Shown: positions 8,728-17,337, numbered from the stretch's first letter. The stretch: DNA of 64,000 nt from Litchfieldella rifensis (GCF_042646605.1 NZ_JBHRUG010000019.1:186001-250000), one strand, 5' to 3'. Notes: generated from the sequence alone by a model not told the origin. Program-made: numbers and translations.

Positions 8728-9015
8728 CGGGATGGCTATGATGGGACGATCCGGCGGCAGTGCGAGGCGAGCCTCAAACGCCTGCGCACCGACCACCTGG
8801 ACCTGTACTACCTTCACCGCCTGGATCGCCAGGTACCCATCGAGCTTATGCGCGAGAACCTGGCGGCTGAAACCATCAGCCTGGATGCAGCAACCGTCAC
8901 TCGATTGAACGCCATGATGACACCGGATCAGGTGGCTGGTGCGCGCTACAGTGAGGCACAGCAGGCGGATATCGACACCGAAGAGTTTGCATCATTGAAA
9001 AAGTCGACGAGCTAG
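8728..9015 (+). pseudogene. Aldo/keto reductase remnant (internal deletion)
   Basis: The frame contains two pieces of an aldo/keto reductase joined together. First comes the central segment YDGTIRRQCEASLKRLRTD followed by HLDLYYLHRLD, the strand/helix carrying the family's conserved IDLYY.HR.D block. After VPIELMREN it jumps to the extreme C-terminal segment (LDAATVTRLNAMM...VAGARYSEAQ). The N-terminal barrel with the catalytic Tyr and Lys and the middle of the protein are missing. A full enzyme has about 330 residues; about 95 remain, so this is a non-functional relic. Confidence 0.75.
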
Positions 9016-9049
9016 CGAGCTCTGAAACCAACTCAAGACCTGCCTCGGC

Positions 9050-9117
9050 GAGGCCGACAACCGCCAGCAGGCCTATATGCAAGCGCTGGCCTACACCTTC
9101 CTCAGCAAGATATTGTC
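9050..9117 (+). pseudogene. 3'-end fragment of an S9 peptidase gene
   Basis: About 60 bases nearly repeat the last codons of the S9 peptidase gene at 5508-5575: both encode ADNRQQAYMQALAYTFL. A few synonymous differences (TAT for TAC, CAA for CAG) show it is a diverged copy rather than an assembly repeat. Nothing of the catalytic domain remains, so this is the tail of a deleted paralogue. Confidence 0.75.
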
Positions 9118-9374
9118 GCCGTCGAATAAGCTCCTGATTATCCCCGACTCTCTGTGCCCTCCGATGTGGGCCACAGTCACGACTTGGTTTTTGAAATTGA
9201 TGTCCGTAAACGTCGATTAACTGTCGCGTTGTGCCCATGACTGACCGAAGACCTGCGCCACTGTGTAGAGGCAAATGACTTCCCCTCGAGAAACGATTTC
9301 ACGCCAACGGAGTGGTGGGGCTGCGGAATACCGCTGCAGAAACTCCATGGCGAAAAACTCAGGAGGTGAACACA

Positions 9375-9698
9375 ATGGCCGACAACAATAATTCCGGCAG
9401 TGGGTTACAACACATAGATCATGACTCGCTGATAGAACGACAAGGACTCTTCCAGGGCATGCACAAGGGCATGACCATCTGCTCCGCCCTGATCATCGTG
9501 GTCTTCGTGGCCTTTTCCGCGCTCAATACCTCCCTGGCCGGCATTGTTTTCGGCGGCGCCAGGTCATGGATCGAGAACACCTTCAGTTGGTATTACATCC
9601 TTACCCTGGTGTTCCTGATTGGCGTGTGCTTCGCGTTGATGGTGAGCCCCTTCGGCAAGGTGCGCCTGCCTGGACCGGGCCCACCATCTGCAGAATGA
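9375..9698 (+). pseudogene. BCCT-family betaine/carnitine/choline transporter, truncated after the first helices
   Basis: The frame keeps an intact start (a near-perfect AGGAGGTGA at 9361-9369, five bases before the ATG) and about 97 residues of a BCCT transporter: a hydrophilic N-terminus, a first helix (TICSALIIVVFVAFSAL) and the typical LAGIVFGGARSWIENTFSW segment running into the second helix and FGKVRL. The sequence then breaks off and continues into an unrelated AraC fragment. A working BCCT protein needs about 500 residues and twelve helices. Whether the stub is still translated is unknown. Confidence 0.8.
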
Positions 9699-9816
9699 GA
9701 CCGACCTGGATATCCTTTCCGTGGGACTGGCCTGCGGCTTTGGCTCCAGTTCGAGCTTCTCACGTGCCTTTCGTGCTCACTTCGGGCAGTCGCCGCGCGA
9801 GGTACGACGGCGCTGA
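9679..9816 (+). pseudogene. AraC-family regulator, C-terminal HTH fragment
   Basis: In the frame ending with TGA at 9814-9816 the translation reads LQNETDLDILSVGLACGFGS, then SSSFSRAFRAHFGQSPREVRRR. This is the second helix-turn-helix of an AraC/XylS regulator. The rest of the gene is gone; its 5' side abuts the truncated BCCT transporter. The sequence style (SVGLACGF, FSRAFRAHFG) is that of the GlxA-like AraC group to which CdhR and GbdR belong, so it may be the lost regulator of the nearby carnitine operon. That assignment is inference. Confidence 0.75.
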
Positions 9817-9823
9817 TCGCCCT

Positions 9824-10507
9824 TCACAGCTCCGCCCACATGCGCAGCAGGTTGGCCAGGCTCTTCGACAGCATGTCGAAGGTGCGGGTCTTGCCGCTCT
9901 CCTCGAACACCTGGCGCCGGGTAGTATCGAGGTCGAAGAGGATCTCGCGCTGCTGGGGGTCACGAACCTGGCTCTGGGCCCAGCCCACGGCGGCCAGCCG
10001 TTCGCCACGGGTCACCGGCTCGACGCGGTGCAGGGTCGAGGAGGGATAGAGAATCAGGCCCCCGGCAGGCAACTTGTAGGTCTGTTCGCCGGCGGTGGAG
10101 TCGATGAGCAGTTCCCCACCGTCGTAGCTGTCGGGATCGTTGAGGAAGAGGGTGAAGGACAGGTCCGTGCGCATGGCGCCCTGGGGCGTGGCCATTACCG
10201 CATCGTCGACATGGTTGCCGTAGCTCATGCCTTCCTCGTAGCGGCTGAACATCAATGGCTTCATATGCTTGGGCCGGGCCGCCATCTGGAACAGCGGATG
10301 GCGCTGCAGCTCGGTGGCGATCTCCTGGCGCAGGGCGGCCACCTCGGGTTGACGACCATCGGCCTGCTGGTTGAGCTTGACCGTGCGGGCGTGCCACCCC
10401 GCCGTCTCGCGGCCGTCGCGGAAGGGGGTGTCGGCCAGGGTGGTCTGCACCCGCTGCAGCAGTGCGGTCGGAATGACCTGATCGATGCATAGGATCACGG
10501 TAGGCAC
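9824..10507 (-). CDS. PKHD-type Fe(II)/2-oxoglutarate hydroxylase (PiuC/YbiX family)
   Basis: Non-haem iron dioxygenase of 227 residues, full family length. The facial triad H99, D101 (GNHVDD) and H160 (SSTLHRVEPV) and the 2-oxoglutarate arginine R170 are in place. Members are often linked to TonB siderophore receptors and iron starvation, but their substrate is not settled. Here no receptor is adjacent; instead the divergent neighbour encodes an exported Glu/Gly/His-rich protein that could bind metal. A perfect -10 hexamer TATAAT lies at 10537-10532 on this strand. Confidence 0.92.
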   Translation of the reverse strand: MPTVILCIDQVIPTALLQRVQTTLADTPFRDGRETAGWHARTVKLNQQADGRQPEVAALRQEIATELQRHPLFQMAARPKHMKPLMFSRYEEGMSYGNHVDDAVMATPQGAMRTDLSFTLFLNDPDSYDGGELLIDSTAGEQTYKLPAGGLILYPSSTLHRVEPVTRGERLAAVGWAQSQVRDPQQREILFDLDTTRRQVFEESGKTRTFDMLSKSLANLLRMWAEL

Positions 10508-10531
10508 TCCACTCGGACGAAAATATCGTCA

Positions 10532-10537
10532 ATTATA
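10532..10537 (-). promoter_or_regulatory. Candidate -10 element of the hydroxylase gene
   Basis: TATAAT on the minus strand, 25 bases before the start codon. A convincing -35 is not visible, so transcription may need an activator. I looked for a Fur box in this divergent region and saw no good match. Confidence 0.4.
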
Positions 10538-10653
10538 AACAAGTGTGAATGGTTTGCATTAAACTTACGCAGCCGGCACTCTCTATACCGGTAACCAACC
10601 GGCCTTCACATGGCCGAGCGCCCTGGCAAACGCAATGAATAAAGGGAGTCAGC

Positions 10654-11796
10654 ATGTCCAATAACACTCGTACCAAGCTCTGGGTTGGCGTTGGCGCGAC
10701 CGTCCTGCTGGGCACCAACACGGCAAGCTGGGCGGAGACGGGGGGCCCGACCGAGTTTTCCCAAGGCCCCGATACGCTGTTGCTCGCCCACGCCGATCAA
10801 GGTGGTGAAGGCGGCGAGGGCGGGGAAGCCGGCCATCACAAGGAAGGCGGTGAAGGCGGCGAAGGTGGCGAGGGCGGGGAAGCCGGCCACCACAAGGAAG
10901 GCGGCGAAGGCGGCGAAGGTGGCGAGGGCGGGGAAGCCGGCCACCACAAGGAAGGCGGCGAAGGTGGCGAGGGTGGCGAAGCCGGCCATGCCGAGGGTCC
11001 CGATCCGTTCGCGGTCTTTGCCTACCTGAACGCTTCCGCCGGCGGCGAAGGTGGCGAAGGCGGTGAAGGCGGTGAAGGTGGCGAAGGCGGTGAAGGTGGC
11101 GAAGGCGGTGAAGGTGGCGAAGGCGGTGAAGGTGGCGAAGGCGGCCAGCATATCGACGCCAGTAATCCCGGTGTCTACTACACCAGCCTCGCCATGATGC
11201 AAGGCCACCTGGAAGTCGCTCGTGAGCTCTACCAGGAGGGTGAGCAAACCGCATCTCAGCCGCACTTCGGGCACCCCATCCACGAGCACTACGAAGGACT
11301 GGAACCCGCCTTCGAGCAGCGTGGCGTCGAGGACTTCGAAGGTACCCTGCAGGCCCTGGTCGACGAGGTCCGTGAAGGTGGCGAATGGGGCCAGCACGAA
11401 GATGCCTACGGGGAGGCCGTCAGCGCCATCGAATCCGCCATGCAGGATGTCGACGCTGAACTGCGCGAGGATGCGACCTTCCAGAGCCGCGTTCAGTTGG
11501 CGCTGCTGCGCCAGGCCATGAACGAGTATGCCGAAGCGGTCGACGATGGTCAGTTCGTCAATGTCGTTGAATACCAGGATGGTCGTGGCTTCATGCTCGT
11601 CGCCAAGTCTCTGCTCGAGGCCCAGGCCGAACTCTTCCAGGCCAACGATGCCGAGTCCTTCGATACGCTGATGGCGGCCTATGACGAGGCCTTGAAAGCT
11701 TGGCCATCGGCGGAGGCACCGCAGTCACCGGTGATGAGCTCCGGTGAACTCTCGGCTGCCATGTTCACGCTCGAATCTCGGCTCGGTGAGTACTAG
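10654..11796 (+). CDS. Exported Gly-Gly-Glu repeat protein, putative metal-binding
   Basis: A 380-residue protein with a signal peptide (cleavage likely after SWA at residue 27). Residues about 50-112 hold repeats of GGEGGE units closed by AGHHKE, three times over, and a last AGHAEG; residues about 129-164 are a nearly pure run of GGE. The remainder (about 165-380) is a soluble, mostly helical domain. One stretch, YAEAVDDGQFVNVVEY, resembles a segment of the periplasmic domain attached to some FTR1-type iron permeases. Acidic and His-rich repeats in the periplasm suggest binding of iron or another metal, which fits the divergent iron-dependent hydroxylase. No exact family is recognised and the function is inferred. 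Confidence 0.75.
   Translation: MSNNTRTKLWVGVGATVLLGTNTASWAETGGPTEFSQGPDTLLLAHADQGGEGGEGGEAGHHKEGGEGGEGGEGGEAGHHKEGGEGGEGGEGGEAGHHKEGGEGGEGGEAGHAEGPDPFAVFAYLNASAGGEGGEGGEGGEGGEGGEGGEGGEGGEGGEGGEGGQHIDASNPGVYYTSLAMMQGHLEVARELYQEGEQTASQPHFGHPIHEHYEGLEPAFEQRGVEDFEGTLQALVDEVREGGEWGQHEDAYGEAVSAIESAMQDVDAELREDATFQSRVQLALLRQAMNEYAEAVDDGQFVNVVEYQDGRGFMLVAKSLLEAQAELFQANDAESFDTLMAAYDEALKAWPSAEAPQSPVMSSGELSAAMFTLESRLGEY
10801..11145 (+). repeat. Coding tandem repeats (GGE and GGE-AGHHKE units)
   Basis: Two blocks, at about 10801-10987 and 11038-11145, made of 9-base units close to GGCGAAGGT or GGTGAAGGC. In the first block they form longer units ending in GCCGGCCACCACAAGGAA. The unit length is a multiple of three, so copy changes keep the frame. 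Such arrays expand and contract by slippage and may collapse in assembly. Confidence 0.9.
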
Positions 11797-11852
11797 GGCG
11801 TTAGCGCCGTCCTGAGACGCTGACGCGGAGGGCGGCCAGGCTCGCCTTCCAC

Positions 11853-11900
11853 AAAGGCCCGACTCGGATGTCCCCTTGGGCGGTGTTCGAGCCGGGCTTT
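11853..11900. terminator. Bidirectional terminator between the repeat protein and the carnitine operon
   Basis: AAAGGCCCGACTCG (11853-11866) pairs imperfectly with CGAGCCGGGCTTT (11888-11900) between two convergent genes; both outer edges are A- or T-rich. Confidence 0.55.
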
Positions 11901-11908
11901 CTTCGTTG

Positions 11909-12733
11909 CTAGTCACCCAGGCGTCGATTCAGGGCCTGGCAGAAGTCACGCCAGGTCTCGCCCATGGCGGCGAGGGAGCTCTGGGCGTGCAGGGCGCCAT
12001 GCACCATGCCTTCGGCGCAATGGTAGCCGACATCCGCCCCAGCCTGGCGCCAGGCGGCCACCGCGGCTTCCAATGGGGCGGTGAGCGGGTCGTATTCCAC
12101 CGCCAACACCTCGATCGATGCTGCGGGCGGCAGGTCGACGTCGCTCTCGGGCATCGTGTCGGCGACCTGACGCCACGATGTCAAAACATCGTCGCGCGAC
12201 AGCAAGGGAGCATCCGGCCCCAGGGTCGCCGCGCTGGGCCGGCCCACCGGCGGATAGACCAGCCCGAGAAGGCCTTGCCAGGGCCGTGACAGTGCCACAT
12301 CCATGGCCAGCCGGGCGCCGGCGCTGTCGCCGACCAGGGTCAGCGGGTCGACGGCGTCCACCACGTGCTGGCAGTCCGCCAGCGCCTCACGGTAGTCGGC
12401 TTCCGGCGCAAGGCGATAGTCGACGCTGACCACCTCGCGTGCGAGTTGCTCGGCGAGGCTCGCCGCAATGCCGTGGTGGCTGACCACCGAGCCCAGGTTC
12501 CACCCACCGCCATGCACGAACACCGCCCGTCCCGGTGACGCCGCCGGCGGCTGGAAGCGTCGCACCGCGACACCGCCGAGGCGGGTGTCGGTCACCCGCA
12601 TGCCGCGGGGATCGGGAGGGGCGAAGTCATTGCACAGGGTCTCGTAGCGACGGCGTGCCGCCGTGGGTGGCATGCCGTCGAGTTCGGCGAGCCCGGCGCC
12701 GAAGCGTTGAATGAAGGTGTCGATATTCATCAT
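11909..12733 (-). CDS. Alpha/beta hydrolase of the carnitine operon
   Basis: Hormone-sensitive-lipase-type esterase of 274 residues. The HGGGW oxyanion motif (residues 74-78), the nucleophile S137 in GDSAG and a C-terminal His in GMVHGALH are visible. It is the last gene of the minus-strand operon and overlaps cdhB by four bases (ATGA). In Pseudomonas aeruginosa a lipolytic-enzyme gene occupies the same place beside cdhB-cdhA-cdhC, so it probably frees carnitine or an intermediate from an ester; the exact substrate is not known from sequence. Confidence 0.85.
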   Translation of the reverse strand: MMNIDTFIQRFGAGLAELDGMPPTAARRRYETLCNDFAPPDPRGMRVTDTRLGGVAVRRFQPPAASPGRAVFVHGGGWNLGSVVSHHGIAASLAEQLAREVVSVDYRLAPEADYREALADCQHVVDAVDPLTLVGDSAGARLAMDVALSRPWQGLLGLVYPPVGRPSAATLGPDAPLLSRDDVLTSWRQVADTMPESDVDLPPAASIEVLAVEYDPLTAPLEAAVAAWRQAGADVGYHCAEGMVHGALHAQSSLAAMGETWRDFCQALNRRLGD

Positions 12734-13191
12734 TGGCTGGCCCTTGGGATACCGATCCGCCGCCCGGCCAAGGCCGGCCAGTCGCCATCGGGACCTGGCA
12801 GGCGGGCGATGCGCCCGGCCACGACGTCGGGAAAGACGCCGGGCCTACCGCTGTCGGTGCTCATGCCCATCAGCATCTGCTCGCTGGTGGCCAGGCACTG
12901 GCCCTGCGAGTCGAGCATTTCCAGAAACACATGCAGCCGTTTGGCGTCGTGGTCGAGCAGGGTCGACTCCACCGTTAGCGTCTGCGCCTCGTGGGCCTCG
13001 CGGCGGTAACAGAGATGGGTTTCCAGGGTAAAGAGAGTGAAGGCATGGCGGTCGCGGCCCTCGGTGTCGAGGCCGATACGATCCATCAGCGCCTCGATGG
13101 CATGCGAGAAGACCCGCGCGTACTCGGCGTCGTTCATATGGCCGTTGTAGTCCACCCACTCCGGGGCCACGCGTGTTTCCAGCAGTTGCAT
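12730..13191 (-). CDS. cdhB: Thioesterase of carnitine catabolism (hot-dog fold)
   Basis: A 153-residue hot-dog thioesterase with the 4HBT-type motif VDYNGHMNDAEYARVF near residues 13-28. By operon order (cdhC-cdhA-cdhB-hydrolase, each overlapping the next) and similarity of plan to the Pseudomonas carnitine locus, it should hydrolyse betainyl-CoA to glycine betaine and CoA. Its start overlaps the cdhA stop by one base. Confidence 0.85.
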   Translation of the reverse strand: MQLLETRVAPEWVDYNGHMNDAEYARVFSHAIEALMDRIGLDTEGRDRHAFTLFTLETHLCYRREAHEAQTLTVESTLLDHDAKRLHVFLEMLDSQGQCLATSEQMLMGMSTDSGRPGVFPDVVAGRIARLPGPDGDWPALAGRRIGIPRASQ

Positions 13192-14147
13192 CAGATACGT
13201 TCCTCCAAGCCTTCTGCTTCCGGCCAGTATTGGCGTACCAGGGCCAGCAGTTCAACCAGGAAGGCGTCGCGGCGCTGCTCCAACTCGGCCACCGGGCGCC
13301 CGGCGGCCTGGTGCTCGCAGCCTTCGACGACCTTGTCGATCAACGCCTCGCTGAGCTCGGGGGCCTCGAGCCGGGTCCAGGGCAGCTTCAGCGCCGGGCC
13401 AAACTGCTCGAGCATATGACGCATGCCGGCATCGCCACCGGCCAGATGAAAGGTCAGGAAGGTGCCCATCAACGACCAGCGCAGGCCGCAGCCATAGACC
13501 ATGGCGGCATCGACTTCCTCGGTGGTGGCCACGCCGTCATTGACCAGGTGCAGCGCCTCGCGCCATAGCGCTTCCATCAGGCGGTCGGCGATATGGCCCT
13601 CGATCTCGCGCTTGACCACCAGTGGACGCATGGCCAGGGAGCGGTACAGCGACTGGGCGCTGCCCATCTGTTCCGGGGTGGTCGCCGCGCCTCCCACCAG
13701 TTCGACCAGTGGCAGCAGATAGACCGGGTTGAAGGGATGGGCGACGATCACCCGCCCCGGCGCTTGGCGGCAGTCGCGCTGCAGGTCGCTGGGTTTGAAG
13801 CCGGAGGTCGAGGAGCCGATCAGCGTTTCGGGAGCGGCGACGGCGTCCAGGGTGGCGAGGATCTCGCGCTTGAGTGGCAGCCGCTCGGGGACGTTCTCCT
13901 GAATCAGGTCGGCGCCGGCCACCGCGGCGTCCAAGCGGTCGACGAAGTGCAGCCGCTCGGGGCTGGCGCCTGCGGTAGTCCCCAGTCGCTCCAGCGCCGG
14001 CCAGGCGTTGGCCACCGCGGCGCGGGTGCGGGCCTCGGCATCGAGTGCCGGATCGAAGGCCACCACGTCCCAGCCACGCGCCAGGGCGCGGGCGATCCAG
14101 CCGTTGCCGATCACCCCGGTGGCAATCACTGCGAGACGCTGCGTCAT
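13191..14147 (-). CDS. cdhA: L-carnitine dehydrogenase
   Basis: NAD-dependent oxidation of L-carnitine to 3-dehydrocarnitine. The 318-residue protein belongs to the 3-hydroxyacyl-CoA dehydrogenase superfamily: a Rossmann motif GVIGNGWIARALARGWDVV at the N-terminus, a catalytic-region segment VIVAHPFNPVYLLPLVELV, and a helical C-terminal domain. It sits between cdhC (four-base overlap) and cdhB. The compact length without a fused thioesterase matches the Pseudomonas type; in some bacteria the two are fused. Confidence 0.92.
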   Translation of the reverse strand: MTQRLAVIATGVIGNGWIARALARGWDVVAFDPALDAEARTRAAVANAWPALERLGTTAGASPERLHFVDRLDAAVAGADLIQENVPERLPLKREILATLDAVAAPETLIGSSTSGFKPSDLQRDCRQAPGRVIVAHPFNPVYLLPLVELVGGAATTPEQMGSAQSLYRSLAMRPLVVKREIEGHIADRLMEALWREALHLVNDGVATTEEVDAAMVYGCGLRWSLMGTFLTFHLAGGDAGMRHMLEQFGPALKLPWTRLEAPELSEALIDKVVEGCEHQAAGRPVAELEQRRDAFLVELLALVRQYWPEAEGLEERI

Positions 14148-15068
14148 GCGCCACCCCCCACGACCTGGTTCCCGGCCGCTCGATCAGCGTGCGGGTCACG
14201 CAGTTCCAGATGAGCGCGGGTCTCGGCAGGGGTCATCACCCGGGCGCCGAGATTCTCGATGATGGTGCCGGCCTTCTCCACCAACTGGCCGTTGCTGGCC
14301 AGCACGCCTTTCGCCAAATAGAGATTGTCCTCCAGGCCGACCCGCGCATGACCACCCAGCAACACCGCCTGGGCCTCCATCGGCATCTGTTGGCGGCCGA
14401 TGCCGAAGGCCGCCCAGTGGGCATTTTCCGGCAGCTTGTTGCGCATCGCCAGCAGGGTCTCGGTGTCGGCTTCGGCCCCCCAGGGGATGCCCAGACATAG
14501 CTGGTAGAGCGGGTCGCCGTCGATCAGGCCTTCCTGCTGGAGCTGGCGAGCGAACCACACATGCCCCAGGTCGAAGCATTCCAGCTCCGGCTTGACGCCG
14601 GCGGCCCGCACCAGGCGGGCGTGGGCGCGCAGCCAGTCGGCGGTGTTGAGGTAGACCATGTCGCCGAAGTTGAGGCTGCTGCAGTCCAGGGTGCACAGTT
14701 CCGGCAGTAGCTCGCCCACCGGCGCGTGGCGCTCGGCCGGCGTCTGGATATCGGTGCCGGGACCGCCACGGGTGGGATCGTCGCTATCGGGAGTCCAGTC
14801 GCCACCGCCGCCGACGGTAAGGTTGAGCACGATATCGGTGTCGGCCTCGCGGATACGCTCGACGACTTCGCGGAAGTGCTCGGTGGAATGGCTGATGCCG
14901 CCGGTCTCGGGGTCGCGCACGTGAATATGCGCCACACTGGCCCCCGCACGGGCTTGCTTCAAGGGCGGCATCGGCGATCTGCTTCGGGGTTACGGGCACC
15001 CCGGGGTGCTTGGCGACGGTGTCGCCGGCCCCGGTCACGGCGCAGGTAAGAATCACGTTGGGGTTCAT
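14144..15068 (-). pseudogene. cdhC: Dehydrocarnitine cleavage enzyme (BKACE/DUF849 family), frameshifted
   Basis: BKACE-family enzyme that would cleave 3-dehydrocarnitine with acetyl-CoA to betainyl-CoA and acetoacetate. The start at 15068 (MNPNVILTCAVTGAGD) has GGAGAT upstream, and the first 38 residues read normally up to QIADAALEA. The family sequence then continues in another frame (ARAGASVAHIHVRDPETGG) to the stop at 14144. One extra base around 14954-14957 explains the break: removing it restores a continuous protein of about 307 residues with the zinc-binding HIH. This is either a recent inactivation or a sequencing error. Confidence 0.85.
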
Positions 15069-15327
15069 AGGTGCGATCTCCTGGTGGGAACTTGCCCCCA
15101 GTGTCAGCGAGACACCGTGCCCAGACTTGTCGTTTAGCGCCATGAAATCGACATCTTCGGCCGTGCCGAGGTCGCCGGCAGCTTGTTAGTGACGTCGCTC
15201 GAACTGGAGAGCCTGGGCCGGTCCGCCGTCCTGGCCCGTCGTTGATCAGCGGATCCTTCTCGAACCGGCACGTTCCCTGTACCGTAACGGCAGACATTCG
15301 GTCATCCAGCGGAGAAAGATACCCATC

Positions 15328-15945
15328 ATGCACGCGAAACAGGGGGCGACCCTCTACAGGAGTGCCTGGCAAACGACCATCCTGCTGATCACGGTGCTGT
15401 GGTTGACGGGTTGCGGCGTGAACAACATTCCGACCTACGATGAACAGGTCAAATCGGCCTGGTCCCAGGTGGAGAACCAGTACCAGCGGCGCGCCGACCT
15501 GGTGCCCAACCTGGTGGAAACCGTCAAGGGCTTTGCGCGGCAGGAGCGGGAGACATTGACCGCGGTGGTGGAAGCGCGTGCCAAGGCGACCTCCATCCAG
15601 GTCGACGAGAGCATTCTCAACGATCCCGAGCGACTGCAGCAGTTCCAGCAGGCCCAGGGGGAGCTCTCGAGCGCATTGAGCCGACTGATGGCGGTGTCCG
15701 AGCGCTACCCGGAGCTGAAATCCAACCAGAACTTCCTGGCGCTGCAGTCCCAGTTGGAAGGGACCGAGAATCGCATCGCGGTCGCCCGGCGTGACTTCAT
15801 CACGGCGGTCGAGCGCTACAATACCGAGATTCGCACCTTCCCGGGTCGCATCTGGCATAGCCTGCTGTACAGCGATATGGAATTGCGCGAGACCTTCGAA
15901 GCGAGCTCGCCCGATGCCGAGCAAGCGCCACAGGTGGAGTTCTGA
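15328..15945 (+). CDS. lemA: LemA family lipoprotein
   Basis: A 205-residue LemA protein: an N-terminal hydrophobic segment ending in a lipobox (LTGC, Cys at about residue 30), then the helical LemA domain with its conserved opening YDEQVKSAWSQVENQYQRRA, then DLVPNLVETVKGFA. It is coupled to two TPM-domain genes downstream, the usual lemA operon partner. Envelope-associated; biochemical role unknown. Confidence 0.93.
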   Translation: MHAKQGATLYRSAWQTTILLITVLWLTGCGVNNIPTYDEQVKSAWSQVENQYQRRADLVPNLVETVKGFARQERETLTAVVEARAKATSIQVDESILNDPERLQQFQQAQGELSSALSRLMAVSERYPELKSNQNFLALQSQLEGTENRIAVARRDFITAVERYNTEIRTFPGRIWHSLLYSDMELRETFEASSPDAEQAPQVEF

Positions 15946-16694
15946 TGGCTCGTTTCCTGCGCCTTGCCGTTGTGGTGTTGCTTTGCGGTCAGGCCTTCGG
16001 CGTGCACGCCCAGCAGCCCGACTTTCCCGCCCTCACGGGCCGGGTCGTCGATCAGGCCGAGATGCTCGATGCCGCGGTCGAATCGCGTCTGACCGGGATG
16101 CTCGCGGCCCACGAGCAGGCCACGAGCGAACAGCTCGTGGTGGTCACGCTCCCCGACCTTCAAGGGTATGCCATCGAGGAGTACGGCTATCAGTTGGGGC
16201 GTCACTGGGGAATCGGCCAGGAGGGCGAGGACAACGGTGCGTTGCTGATCGTCGCCCGCGATGAGCGCAAGATCCGCATCGAAGTCGGCTACGGCCTGGA
16301 GGGGCGTCTGACCGATGCGCAGTCCTCGACGATCATCAACCAGCGGATCACGCCGGCCTTCAAGCAGGGCGATTTTGCCCGCGGGATCACCGCGGGCACC
16401 GAAGCGATGATCCAGGTGCTGGGCGGTGAGCCGCTGGAAGCCTCGGCGGCGACCCCGCCAGGTGGCGAGGGACCCAATAAGCCCATGTCGATTGGCTTCT
16501 TCGTCTTGCTGATCATCCTCACTACCTTCCTGGGCGGTGGGCGGGGTCGCCGTTCGGGGCTGCTCGGCGGCCTGCTGCTGGGGTCCGCCATGGGGGGGCA
16601 CGGCCGCTCGGGCGGAGGCGGCTTCGGCGGTGGTGGTGGCTTTGGCGGAGGCGGCGGTGGCTTCGGTGGTGGCGGCGCTTCCGGTGGCTGGTAA
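15945..16694 (+). CDS. TPM-domain membrane protein (YgcG family)
   Basis: A 249-residue protein with a signal peptide (cleavage near VHAQQ), a TPM domain at about 30-150 (LTGRVVDQAEMLD, then the IRIEVGYGLEG block), a single membrane helix near 185 and a very Gly-rich tail ending in SGGW. The start overlaps the lemA stop by one base. TPM domains face the periplasm or lumen; the family is tied to envelope maintenance but has no agreed enzymatic activity. Confidence 0.92.
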   Translation: MARFLRLAVVVLLCGQAFGVHAQQPDFPALTGRVVDQAEMLDAAVESRLTGMLAAHEQATSEQLVVVTLPDLQGYAIEEYGYQLGRHWGIGQEGEDNGALLIVARDERKIRIEVGYGLEGRLTDAQSSTIINQRITPAFKQGDFARGITAGTEAMIQVLGGEPLEASAATPPGGEGPNKPMSIGFFVLLIILTTFLGGGRGRRSGLLGGLLLGSAMGGHGRSGGGGFGGGGGFGGGGGGFGGGGASGGW

Positions 16695-16719
16695 CCCATT
16701 CCAACGAGTACAGATACCC

Positions 16720-17337
16720 ATGGCTCTACTGAGTGAAAGCGAGCAGCGGCAGGTCGCCGAGGCAATCAATCGAGTCGAGCGCGAAACCGATGCCGAACTG
16801 GTAACGGTACTCGCGCCTCGCGCTGACGACTACGCGTATATTCCGTTGTTATGGGCCGGCATCCTGGCGCTGGTGGTGCCCGGGGCGATCAATTACTTTC
16901 CCGGTTGGCTGGATGCGCAGCTGCTGCTGCTGGTCCAGTGGGTCACCTTCATCGCGCTCAGTCTGGTGTTTCGGATTCCCAGCATCACTACGCGTCTGAT
17001 TCCGCGTTCCGTGCGCCACTGGCGGGCATCGAATCTGGCACGCCGCCAGTTCCTCGAGCAGAACCTGCATCATACGGCGGAGGGGACCGGCATGCTGATC
17101 TTCGTGTCGGAAGCCGAGCGCTACGTGGAGATCCTGGTCGACCGGGGCATTTCCCGCCGGGTGAGCGACGCTACCTGGCACGGCATCGTCGAGACCTTCA
17201 CCCGCCATGTCGGTCAGGGCCAGACCGCGCAGGGCTTTCTCGAATGCATCGCGGCATGTGGCGAGCATCTCAAGCAGCAGATTCCCGCCACCCACGAGCG
17301 CAACGAGTTGCCCAACCATCTGGTGATTCTTTCCTAG
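16720..17337 (+). CDS. Second TPM-domain membrane protein
   Basis: A 205-residue protein starting at the ATG at 16720 (MALLSESEQRQVAEAI). It has a short TPM-like N-terminus (ETDAELVTVLAPRADDYAY), two hydrophobic helices at about 38-85 and a second conserved block after them (GTGMLIFVSEAERYVEILV, DRGI). It corresponds to the third gene often found in LemA-TPM operons. It begins 25 bases after the previous stop. Confidence 0.87.
   Translation: MALLSESEQRQVAEAINRVERETDAELVTVLAPRADDYAYIPLLWAGILALVVPGAINYFPGWLDAQLLLLVQWVTFIALSLVFRIPSITTRLIPRSVRHWRASNLARRQFLEQNLHHTAEGTGMLIFVSEAERYVEILVDRGISRRVSDATWHGIVETFTRHVGQGQTAQGFLECIAACGEHLKQQIPATHERNELPNHLVILS

Noticed and set aside
10508..10653. Fur box in the hydroxylase/repeat-protein divergent region
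   Set aside because: No stretch gives a convincing match to the Fur consensus, only general AT-richness.
10801..11145. Regular repeats resembling a CRISPR array
   Set aside because: Units are 9-base coding triplets of codons without unique spacers, inside an exported protein.
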